A DNA stretch of 64,000 nucleotides from DASQZK01 sp963771005. GTDB lineage: Bacteria > Bacteroidota > Bacteroidia > Bacteroidales > GCA-2748055. The stretch covers positions 248,001-312,000 of the forward strand of contig CAVYRO010000008.1 of the NCBI GenBank assembly GCA_963771005.1. The letters run 5' to 3'. A program made the position numbers and the translations under genes. This document shows, one piece after another, positions 1-7,581 of this stretch. Every line of letters starts with the position of its first letter. Positions within the stretch are counted from its first letter, which is position 1. Under the pieces are notes generated by a model. That model was not told where the DNA came from and did no database searches. It saw only the letters and a program-made list of their open reading frames with translations.

Positions 1-2
1 TG

Positions 3-942
3 AAAATAGATACAAACCGGGATGGCATGGATATCGATTGTTGCCGGAACGTCAGGATATCCGAACTGTACGGTGAATTCTCCCGGTGATGACGGTATCT
101 GCCTCAAGAGTTCCTTTGCCCTGGGTTATCCGCGGAGCACGGAGAACGTGACTATCAGTGACTGCCAGGTAAGCGGGTACATCGAAGGAAGCCTTCTCGA
201 CGGAACCTTCATGAAACAGGAGTGGGAAGGCAGAGGTCCCACGGGCCGGATAAAATTCGGGACCGAGTCGAATGGGGGCTTTAAAAATATTACCATCACG
301 AACTGCGTCTTTGACCATTGCCGCGGTCTTGCGCTCGAAACTGTTGACGGCGCCATACTGGAAGACGTCACCATCAGCAATATCACGATGCGGGACATCA
401 TGAATTCACCCATCTTCATCAGGCTCGGAGCACGAATGCGGGCCCCCGACAGCATGGCTGTAGGCGTCTGCCGGAGGATCATCATCAGCAACGTCATCGT
501 ATATAACGCGGTAGATACCAATTCGGCTTCTATCATCAGCGGGATCCCGGGTCATGAGATCGAAGACCTGCACCTGAGCAACATCCATATTTATTACAAG
601 GGGGAAGGAACAGAAAAAATGGCAGCCGGAAATGTTCCCGAGTACGAAAAGGATTACCCCGAACCCGACAAATTCAAAACCGTTCCTGCTTATGGTTTTT
701 TTATAAGGCATGTCAGGAATCTGGATATGACCGACATCTCGGTGAAGTTCCTCAACCCGGAGAAAAGACCTCCTTTCTTCCTCGAAGACGTATCAGGAGC
801 ACGTTTCAGAAACATTGAAGCCGAAACAACGAAGGGAGTGCCCGTTTTTAACCTGAATGACACCAGGGATCTGACTTTCCGGAGTGTGGCAGGTGTAAAG
901 GATGCCAGACTCGCAAAGACAGACCATTCCAAATTACAATGA
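3..942 (+). CDS. GH28-type polygalacturonase-like protein, 5' end outside window, one frameshift
   Basis: This is the 3' part of a right-handed beta-helix glycosidase of the GH28 type, which cleaves galacturonate-containing backbones outside the cytoplasm. The frame from base 3 reads NRDGMDIDCCRNVRIS, and the matching text resumes one base later as NCTVNSPGDDGICLKSS, so one extra base sits near position 63. The ATG at 22 belongs to the second frame only and is not a credible start. DGMDID and GDDG are the segments that carry the catalytic aspartates in GH28. The coil that normally holds the GHG histidine reads RIKFGTESNGGF instead. Repeated NITITNC-like rungs follow. The frameshift may be a sequencing or assembly error or real decay. 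The family is fairly sure; the exact substrate is not. It heads a run of polysaccharide-degrading genes on the same strand. Confidence 0.75.
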
Positions 943-982
943 CCGGCAGAGATCTGCTGTAAAAATATAAAACACCGAAATA

Positions 983-2458
983 ATGAAAGCTTCAGCGGTT
1001 ATTCTCTTAATGCTCGCAATGTCCGTATGGGGATGCTCATCCTCCCGGCCGCATGAAGGTCCCTTCTTTACCACCGGTATCAAAATAGGGGAAGTGACAC
1101 CCAACCAGGCCATCGTATGGGCAAGACTTACGAGGGATCCCATCCGCGTTCCCGATTCGGCGCCCGTTCCGGTTATCCTGTATAAGGATCCGCAGACGGG
1201 TGATTTCGGTCCCAAACCTGACGGCGACTCACGACCGGATCTGGAACCCCGGGTTACCTACCCTGAGGGTACAGATATAAATTCCATTGCGGGGGCAGTG
1301 CCGGGTGCACCAGGTGACGTGCGTTTTTCATGGAGGAACGGCGGCGGTGATTGGGAAAGATCCCCCTGGCAGCCGGTGAACACGGAACATGATTTTACCA
1401 CCCGCTTTACGATCAAAGGCCTTATGCCGGCGACCGGTTACGAATTGAAAGTCGAAGCCAGGCCACAAAACGGTCAATCCCTTTCCGATACCCTTTCCGG
1501 AAGTTTCACAACAGCGCCCGCCCCTGATGTCCCGGCTGATGTCACTTTTATGGCCGTGACCGGCCAGGCTTATCCCGACAGGGATGACAACAGCAACGGG
1601 TTTAAGATCTACAAGGCCATGCTCAGACAGGATCCCGATTTTTTTGTCCATACCGGCGATATTATTTATTACGACCAGTATGCCAAAAACCTGGAACTGG
1701 CCCGCTGGCACTGGCAGCGCATGTACAGCTTCCCTAACCTCCTGGATTTCCACCGCCGGGTAGTGAGCTATTTTGAAAAAGATGACCACGATACCTGGAT
1801 GAATGATTGCTGGCCCACCATGGAAACCAAATTTATGGGTGATTTCACCTTTAAACAGGGCCAGCAGGTTTTCCTGGACGAAGTTCCGATGGGTACCCGG
1901 ACTTACCGTACTTTCCGCTGGGGAAAGGATCTCCAGGTATGGCTCGTGGAAGGGCGGGATTTCCGTGTTTCCAATGATATGCCCGACGGACCCGGAAAAA
2001 CGATCTGGGGCGAAGAACAACTCGAATGGTTTGAGAAAACTGCCGGCGAATCCGATGCGACCTTTAAGGTACTTATTACTCCCACGCCAGTTGTGGGTCC
2101 CGACCGTCCACAGAAAGATGACAATTACGCCAATAGCGGTTTTCAGTATGAAGGACAAAAGATCCGCGATTTTATTGCAAAACAGCCCCGTATGTATGTA
2201 GTCACCGGCGACCGCCACTGGCAATACGTTTCGAAGGATGATAAAACAGGCATCATGGAATTTAGCACGGGCCCCGAAAGCGATCAGCATGCCGGGGGAT
2301 GGAAACAGGGCGATAAACGGCCGGAGCATTTATACCTCAATGTGGTTGGCGGCTATCTCGAAGTCTCGGTCTATCATAAAAACAATAAACCGGGAATCGT
2401 TTTCCGGCATCATGATGTGGACGGGAAGGTATTGTTTGAATACGGGGAGGGTGTATAG
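983..2458 (+). CDS. PhoD-like alkaline phosphatase / phosphodiesterase lipoprotein
   Basis: A predicted surface or periplasmic phosphoesterase of the PhoD family (metallophosphatase with an N-terminal Fn3-like domain). The leader MKASAVILLMLAMSVWGCSS is a lipoprotein signal with Cys at the lipobox. The N-terminal segment contains the family phrase GEVTPNQAIVWARLT. Metal-ligand motifs are visible as FVHTGDIIYYDQ, EKDDHDTW and VVTGDRHWQ, in the normal order. At 491 residues its length is usual for the family. It starts 40 bp after the GH28 gene and could be co-transcribed. Its place in a glycan locus suggests removal of phosphate from a glycan or supply of phosphate, but that is inference. Confidence 0.85.
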   Translation: MKASAVILLMLAMSVWGCSSSRPHEGPFFTTGIKIGEVTPNQAIVWARLTRDPIRVPDSAPVPVILYKDPQTGDFGPKPDGDSRPDLEPRVTYPEGTDINSIAGAVPGAPGDVRFSWRNGGGDWERSPWQPVNTEHDFTTRFTIKGLMPATGYELKVEARPQNGQSLSDTLSGSFTTAPAPDVPADVTFMAVTGQAYPDRDDNSNGFKIYKAMLRQDPDFFVHTGDIIYYDQYAKNLELARWHWQRMYSFPNLLDFHRRVVSYFEKDDHDTWMNDCWPTMETKFMGDFTFKQGQQVFLDEVPMGTRTYRTFRWGKDLQVWLVEGRDFRVSNDMPDGPGKTIWGEEQLEWFEKTAGESDATFKVLITPTPVVGPDRPQKDDNYANSGFQYEGQKIRDFIAKQPRMYVVTGDRHWQYVSKDDKTGIMEFSTGPESDQHAGGWKQGDKRPEHLYLNVVGGYLEVSVYHKNNKPGIVFRHHDVDGKVLFEYGEGV

Positions 2459-2501
2459 GTGTAAACTATGCGTGCTCTGCGGTTAAATAAAAAATAGTAA
2501 C

Positions 2502-2540
2502 CGCAAAGGTCGCAAAGGTTGCGCAAAGATCGCAAAGGGA
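2502..2540. repeat. 9-bp CGCAAAGGT tandem repeat
   Basis: Four imperfect units of CGCAAAGGT-like sequence lie directly after the end of the PhoD-like gene, preceded by CTCTGCGGTTAAA. No coding potential is seen. It is the first of several short-period arrays that fill gaps in this window. Confidence 0.7.
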
Positions 2541-2581
2541 GGAGGGAACTTGAGTTTGTCCTTTTTCAGAATGTCCAAAAA

Positions 2582-2661
2582 TTGTAATACAATACATAAA
2601 AAAACGATATATTGTGTATTGCGATACAAAAAATTTGAAAAAAAATTGTATTACATTACAT
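2582..2661. repeat. Three palindromic 16-bp sites at exact 32-bp spacing (locus 1)
   Basis: Sites start at 2582, 2614 and 2646. The central one reads GTGTATTGCGATACAA; the outer two are degenerate forms of the same TTGTAT-N4-ATACAA dyad. Spacers are A/T-rich and unrelated. The same three-site, 32-bp layout occurs at 41901-41980. Thirty-two base pairs is about three helical turns, so the sites would lie on one face of the DNA. This suggests an operator or iteron-like protein-binding array. It lies 118 bp upstream of the GH78 gene start. Confidence 0.55.
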
Positions 2662-2746
2662 AAAACAACCGGTGTAGTAAATTTTAATCTTTCTGCCTTA
2701 TGGCTGTGGATAAGCAATTTAATTTTATGAAAAAAATAAATCCTCC

Positions 2747-2779
2747 AATCAACCAATCAACAAATCAACAAATCAACAA
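2747..2779. repeat. 8-bp CAACAAAT tandem repeat reaching the GH78 start codon
   Basis: About four units of ATCAACAA-type repeat run without a break into the ATG at 2780; the start codon sits where the next unit would be (AACAAATGAACAGG). No Shine-Dalgarno sequence is present, which is common in Bacteroidota. The rest of the 2459-2779 gap holds only A/T-rich sequence. Confidence 0.75.
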
Positions 2780-5065
2780 ATGAACAGGTTACACCTTATA
2801 AAAATATCTCTTCTCCTCCTGCCGGGGCTGATCTTGCCGGTCTGCGGTATGCATGCCGGAAATGTCCCCACCCATCTCAGCATAAATTTTCTCACCCGTA
2901 CCGGTCAGGTCTTCCTCAATGGTTATCCTGTTAACACTCCTCTCGCCGCGGCCGCGGCCGGAAATGAAAATTATGAGTACGCTGAAATTGCACAGGATCA
3001 TCCCTTCTTCGGATGGGTCGTTCCTTCCTCCGGTGACAGCACATTACAGGCAGGTTACCGGATCCTGGTATCTTCCTCGATGGAAAAGATCCGGAATGAC
3101 ACCGGCGACATCTGGGACTCCGGGAAGGTGGAAAATGATGCATCGATAAACGTGCGGTATAAGGGTAAGCCACTGGAACCGGGAAATGTCTATTACTGGA
3201 AAGTGAAGACCTGGGATAACCATGACGTTGAATCCGGATATTCCGCTGTTTCTGCATTCCGCACAGCCAATGAAATGACAGGTTATGCCACGGCACGCTA
3301 TCCCCTGCAGAAAGAAGACGAATATCCGGTGAGCATTAAACCCGTTTCAGACAGCCTGACCTTCATCGATTTCGGGAAGGATGCCTTCGGCCGCCTGAGA
3401 CTCAGCCTTCAGGGCCTACCCGGAATTGACAGCATTACCATCAGCCTTGGAGAGGCTGAGAAAAATGGGAGGATTGACAGGGAACCCGGCGGTACGATAC
3501 GTTTTTCCATGTATAAACTGGCGCTGCGGGGCGGCTGGAACACCTACATCATCGCCATCCGGCCCGATATGAGAAACACACGTCCGGGAGCCATCCCGAT
3601 GCCGGCATACACAGGCGATGTAACCCCGTTCCGCTACTGTGAGATCGAGGGATATCCATCCGACATTCCAGGATACCAGATTATCCGCGAGATGACATTC
3701 TACCCTTTCGACGAAACGGAGTCCTTTTTTACAAGCTCCGATTCAATCCTGAACGCTGTATGGGATCTCTGCAAATATTCAATAAAAGCCACGTCTTTCA
3801 CCGGAACCTACGTGGACGGCGACCGCGAAAGAAAGCCTTACGAGGCGGATGCGCTGATCAACCAGCTCGGACAATACGGAGTGACCCGCGAATACAGCAT
3901 GGCACGCCATACGCTGGAATATCTTATTTTTCATGCCACATGGCCCACCGAATGGATACTGCAAACGGAACTTATGGCCTGGCACGATTACATGTACACC
4001 GGGAATACATCTCTTTTTGAGAAGTATTACGATGAGTTGAAAGCTAAGACTATGATGCCGCTTGAGGATAAATTCGGGTTTATCAGCAGCCGATCAGGTA
4101 AGGTAACACCCGGGCTGCTTGAATCCATCCATCTCAATGACCAGCTTCGTGACAATGTGGACTGGCCGCATTCGGGAGGTCTCGGACTTAGTAAAAAAGA
4201 ACCCGGGGAAACGGACGGTTTCATCTTCGAGGATGTGAATACAGTGGTAAATGCCTTTTACTTCAAGGCGCTGGAGATAATGGCCGGAGTTGCCGGGATC
4301 ACAGGTCGGAAAGAGGATAGTGCCATGTTTGCATATCATGCAGCCAGGCTGAATAAATCATTCAATGTTTTCCTGTTTAATAAACTGGGAAAAGTCTACC
4401 GTGATGGCATCGGAACCCGCCATGCCTCTCTCCATGCCAATATGTTTCCCCTGGAATTCGGACTGGTGCCTGAAAAATACGACGATGATATCCTCGATTT
4501 CATCCGGACAAGGGGCATGGCCTGTAGCGTTTACGGCGCCCAGTTCCTTCTGGATGCCCTTTACGATCAGAATGAGGCAGGCTATGCACTTGATCTGTTG
4601 ACTTCGACATCCTCCCGGAGCTGGTACAACATGATCAGGGCAGGTTCGACAATTACAATGGAGGCCTGGGATAATAAATACAAGCCGAACCAGGACTGGA
4701 ACCATGCCTGGGGTGCGGCACCGGCGAATATTATCCCGCGCAAACTGATGGGTATCGAACCCCTGGAACCAGGCTTCCGCAAGATCCGGATAAAACCCCG
4801 GCCGGATGATCTCGAACACGCGGAGATAAAAGTTCCAACGATCCGGGGAGAGGTAACGGTTTCCTTCCTGAATAAAGCCGGGGAACCTTTCACACTTGAC
4901 GTCACAACACCTGCCAATACAATCGCAGAGATTTACCTTCCCTACCCGTCAGGATCACAAAAAATAACCTCAGACGGTGAACCGGTTTCCTTTGCAAGGG
5001 AGGGAAAATATGCCGTCGTTCATAATGTCGGATCCGGGAGTCATACTTTCAGCATAGAGGAATAA
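2780..5065 (+). CDS. GH78-like alpha-L-rhamnosidase, compact form
   Basis: Predicted exo-enzyme releasing terminal alpha-L-rhamnose. An N-terminal signal segment (MNRLHLIKISLLLLPGLILP) is followed by a Fn3-like domain (about 30-165, with LQAGYRILVSSS and VYYWKVKTWD), a beta region, and a six-hairpin barrel from about 330. The catalytic-region phrase reads DGDRERKPYEAD, equivalent to DCPQRDERMGW in classic GH78 members. The C-terminal phrase EPGFRKIRIKPRP closes the family fold. At 761 residues it is shorter than the 1154-residue GH78 downstream. The classic N-terminal lectin-like domain seems reduced. The start is fixed by the signal peptide, although the ATG is embedded in a repeat array. 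It probably heads the transcript running to the GH92 gene. Confidence 0.85.
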   Translation: MNRLHLIKISLLLLPGLILPVCGMHAGNVPTHLSINFLTRTGQVFLNGYPVNTPLAAAAAGNENYEYAEIAQDHPFFGWVVPSSGDSTLQAGYRILVSSSMEKIRNDTGDIWDSGKVENDASINVRYKGKPLEPGNVYYWKVKTWDNHDVESGYSAVSAFRTANEMTGYATARYPLQKEDEYPVSIKPVSDSLTFIDFGKDAFGRLRLSLQGLPGIDSITISLGEAEKNGRIDREPGGTIRFSMYKLALRGGWNTYIIAIRPDMRNTRPGAIPMPAYTGDVTPFRYCEIEGYPSDIPGYQIIREMTFYPFDETESFFTSSDSILNAVWDLCKYSIKATSFTGTYVDGDRERKPYEADALINQLGQYGVTREYSMARHTLEYLIFHATWPTEWILQTELMAWHDYMYTGNTSLFEKYYDELKAKTMMPLEDKFGFISSRSGKVTPGLLESIHLNDQLRDNVDWPHSGGLGLSKKEPGETDGFIFEDVNTVVNAFYFKALEIMAGVAGITGRKEDSAMFAYHAARLNKSFNVFLFNKLGKVYRDGIGTRHASLHANMFPLEFGLVPEKYDDDILDFIRTRGMACSVYGAQFLLDALYDQNEAGYALDLLTSTSSRSWYNMIRAGSTITMEAWDNKYKPNQDWNHAWGAAPANIIPRKLMGIEPLEPGFRKIRIKPRPDDLEHAEIKVPTIRGEVTVSFLNKAGEPFTLDVTTPANTIAEIYLPYPSGSQKITSDGEPVSFAREGKYAVVHNVGSGSHTFSIEE

Positions 5066-5077
5066 TTCAGAAGATAG

Positions 5078-5458
5078 ATGAAGGAGCCATCGCGCATGAA
5101 AATAAAATCAGGAATGAGAAAAGCATTTTACCTTGCCGACGGGGTTTCGAACGGGGAGGGAATTTATACATTCACGAGCATTCAATCCCTGGAATCGGAT
5201 GCTCCCGCCGTATTCTCCTTTACGGACCATGGCCATCATTTCACCGGAGATTATAAGGGAATAGCGGTGATAAAGGTGGACAGCGAAGGAAACCTTCAAA
5301 AACTGGCTGCAACGGGTTTTAGTTCGATGAACCGGGATAATCATGTGATTTTACGCGCCGGTTCTCCCTGCGATATTTTCGTTACACCCGGGAAAAACGG
5401 ATGGCATGCGGTGGTGGCAGATAAAGAGCACCATGTACAAATATTCGCGGAAGAGTAA
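5078..5458 (+). CDS. Small hypothetical protein in the glycosidase operon
   Basis: A 126-residue protein that I do not recognise. It lacks a signal peptide and membrane segments and looks mainly beta (alternating segments such as VFSFTDHGHHFTGDY and IKVDSEGNLQKLA). An in-frame ATG at 5096 follows GGAG by about ten bases and gives MKIKSGMRKAF, an alternative start. It lies 12 bp after the GH78 gene and 33 bp before the GH27 gene, so it should be co-expressed. It could be a detached accessory domain of a neighbouring enzyme. Codon use and frame preservation resemble its neighbours, so I believe it is real. Confidence 0.55.
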   Translation: MKEPSRMKIKSGMRKAFYLADGVSNGEGIYTFTSIQSLESDAPAVFSFTDHGHHFTGDYKGIAVIKVDSEGNLQKLAATGFSSMNRDNHVILRAGSPCDIFVTPGKNGWHAVVADKEHHVQIFAEE

Positions 5459-5491
5459 AAATTGATTTTTACAGAATGTATTATTCTGATT

Positions 5492-7513
5492 ATGAGACTT
5501 AGAAACATTTTATTCCTGAGCTTCACCATTCTCGTCACCGGTTTTTTCACAAGTTGCCGGCATTCATATGAGGTATGGCTGGATGATCTTGAAATCAAAA
5601 AGTATTCGCAGGATATAAGTTCACCTTTACCTGTCAATCCCGGCAGCGGGGATACGATAAAAATAGGAGACCAAAAATTTAACCGGGGTATCGGCGTGAA
5701 GTTCGTCAGTGCCCTGTCCTTTTTCCCCAATGGAAAGGCGAAAAGATTTACGGCTTCTGCAGGGCCCGGCATGAATGCCCCGGATCCCACGCCTGTGAAA
5801 TTCTATGTCATCGGGGACCGGAAGATCCTGTTTGAGAGCAGGATCATGGGCAGGGGCGAACCGCCCGAGGATATCGATGTCAGCCTGGAGGGTATCAGAG
5901 GGGTGGGGTTGCTCGTTGTGAAAGCAGGTGAAATCCGCCAAAGATCCGTTTCCTGGTGGGCGGATGCAAAATTTATTATGCTTGAGGACAAAGGCCTTCA
6001 GCCTGTCATGGACAGCGAAAAAAAATACATACTTACGCCTTCGCCGGGCGATACACCAGAGATCCATTCGGCGAAAGTTTTCGGGGCTACCCCCGGTAAC
6101 CCGTTCTTTTATACCATTGCAGCCACAGGGATCCATCCACTCCATTATTCTGCCAGGCATCTTCCGCCAGGTCTCACGCTGGATCCGGTGACGGGGATCA
6201 TTACCGGTCGTATAAACCGGAGAGGAACCTGGCAGGTTAGACTGAAGGTGCAGAATGCTTCCGGCGAAGATGAACAGGCACTAACCATCATATCCGGCGA
6301 TACGATTGCACTCACTCCGCCGATGGGATGGAACGGATGGAATTCCTGGGCCAGGGACATTGACAGGGAAAAGGTGATCTCGTCTGCCGATGCCATGGTC
6401 AACTCAGGACTGGCCGGTTTCGGCTGGACCTACATTAATATCGATGATACGTGGGAGGGACAGAGAGGAGGCCTGTATAACGGCATTCAGCCCAATGAAA
6501 AATTCCGGGATTTTGCGGAAATGGTAGATTATATTCATTCACTCGGACTGAAAGCAGGATTGTATTCAACGCCCTGGATCAGCACATATGCGGGGTATAC
6601 CGGTTGCTCTTCCCCTTTCAGTGAAGGGTATTTTCCGGATTCTGTCAGGGAAAACCACAGGGAATACCGCTATGTGGGGAGATATACCTTTGAACCGGAA
6701 GATGCCCGGCAAATGGCAGCGTGGGGTATTGATTTCCTTAAATACGACTGGCATCTGACATTGCCACCGGCTGAACGAATGCTGGATGCCCTGAGGCATT
6801 CGGGAAGAGATATCGTTTACAGCCTTTCCAATTCGGCTCCTTTCGATCAGGCTGCACAATGGGCTGAAACCGCTAACATGTGGCGAACAGGGGGTGATAT
6901 CAGAGATACCTGGCTGAGCCTGTACTCGTCGGCATTTTCCATCGATAAATGGGCCCCCTTTGCTGGTCCGGGGCACTGGAACGATCCGGATATGCTAGTG
7001 TTGGGAAATGTCTCCACCGGAATGGATTTGCATCCCACGCGGCTCACACCCGATGAGCAATACAGTCATATGAGTATCTACTGCCTGCTGTCGGCCCCCC
7101 TGATCCTGGGATGCCCCCTGGAGTCGCTCGATCCCTTCACCATCAACCTGCTGACAAATGACGAGGTCCTGGAAATTGACCAGGATCCCCTCGGAAAACC
7201 TGCCAGATTAAAAAAGAATGAAAACGGTGTGCAGATCTGGGTCAAAACGATGGAGGATGGCAGTTATGCAGCCGGGATTTTCAATACCGCAGAATATGGC
7301 AATACGCCGGATTCTTTTTTCCGCTGGGGCGATGAAAAACCTTTGGAATTCACATTCGATCCCGCATCTGTAGGCTTGACCGGCAAATGGAGATTTCGTG
7401 ATGTATGGCGCCAGAAAGATCTTGACGAGGGTAATCCGGCACCAACATTCACCATTCCTTTTCACGGCGTGATACTATTAAAAATGATCTCCATTAAAGA
7501 CGCTACAAAATGA
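5492..7513 (+). CDS. NPCBM - Ig-like - GH27 alpha-galactosidase lipoprotein
   Basis: Predicted alpha-galactosidase (or beta-L-arabinopyranosidase) of GH27. From the ATG at 5492 the leader MRLRNILFLSFTILVTGFFT ends in a lipobox Cys; a TTG at 5462 is in frame but would bury the leader. Domains: NPCBM-type carbohydrate binding about 25-165 (FNRGIGVKFVSALSF, VSWWADAKF), a putative-Ig He_PIG-type domain about 190-268 (LPPGLTLDPVTGIITG), and a GH27 barrel from about 274 (TPPMGWNGWNSW). The nucleophile motif is FLKYDWH and the acid/base region is GHWNDPDML; WRTGGDI lies between them. The gene overlaps the next by 4 bp if the upstream ATG of the GH92 is used, so translation may be coupled. Confidence 0.88.
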   Translation: MRLRNILFLSFTILVTGFFTSCRHSYEVWLDDLEIKKYSQDISSPLPVNPGSGDTIKIGDQKFNRGIGVKFVSALSFFPNGKAKRFTASAGPGMNAPDPTPVKFYVIGDRKILFESRIMGRGEPPEDIDVSLEGIRGVGLLVVKAGEIRQRSVSWWADAKFIMLEDKGLQPVMDSEKKYILTPSPGDTPEIHSAKVFGATPGNPFFYTIAATGIHPLHYSARHLPPGLTLDPVTGIITGRINRRGTWQVRLKVQNASGEDEQALTIISGDTIALTPPMGWNGWNSWARDIDREKVISSADAMVNSGLAGFGWTYINIDDTWEGQRGGLYNGIQPNEKFRDFAEMVDYIHSLGLKAGLYSTPWISTYAGYTGCSSPFSEGYFPDSVRENHREYRYVGRYTFEPEDARQMAAWGIDFLKYDWHLTLPPAERMLDALRHSGRDIVYSLSNSAPFDQAAQWAETANMWRTGGDIRDTWLSLYSSAFSIDKWAPFAGPGHWNDPDMLVLGNVSTGMDLHPTRLTPDEQYSHMSIYCLLSAPLILGCPLESLDPFTINLLTNDEVLEIDQDPLGKPARLKKNENGVQIWVKTMEDGSYAAGIFNTAEYGNTPDSFFRWGDEKPLEFTFDPASVGLTGKWRFRDVWRQKDLDEGNPAPTFTIPFHGVILLKMISIKDATK

Positions 7514-7581
7514 GGATGTTATTCAATACCGTATTTCTTTTACCGGTTCGTCCGGTTAATGATCAGAAAAACAGGCACATC

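Noticed and set aside
1328..2329. Minus-strand open frame of 333 codons opposite the PhoD-like gene
   Set aside because: It is the antisense shadow of a conserved gene, has no family motif, and its codons follow the other strand.
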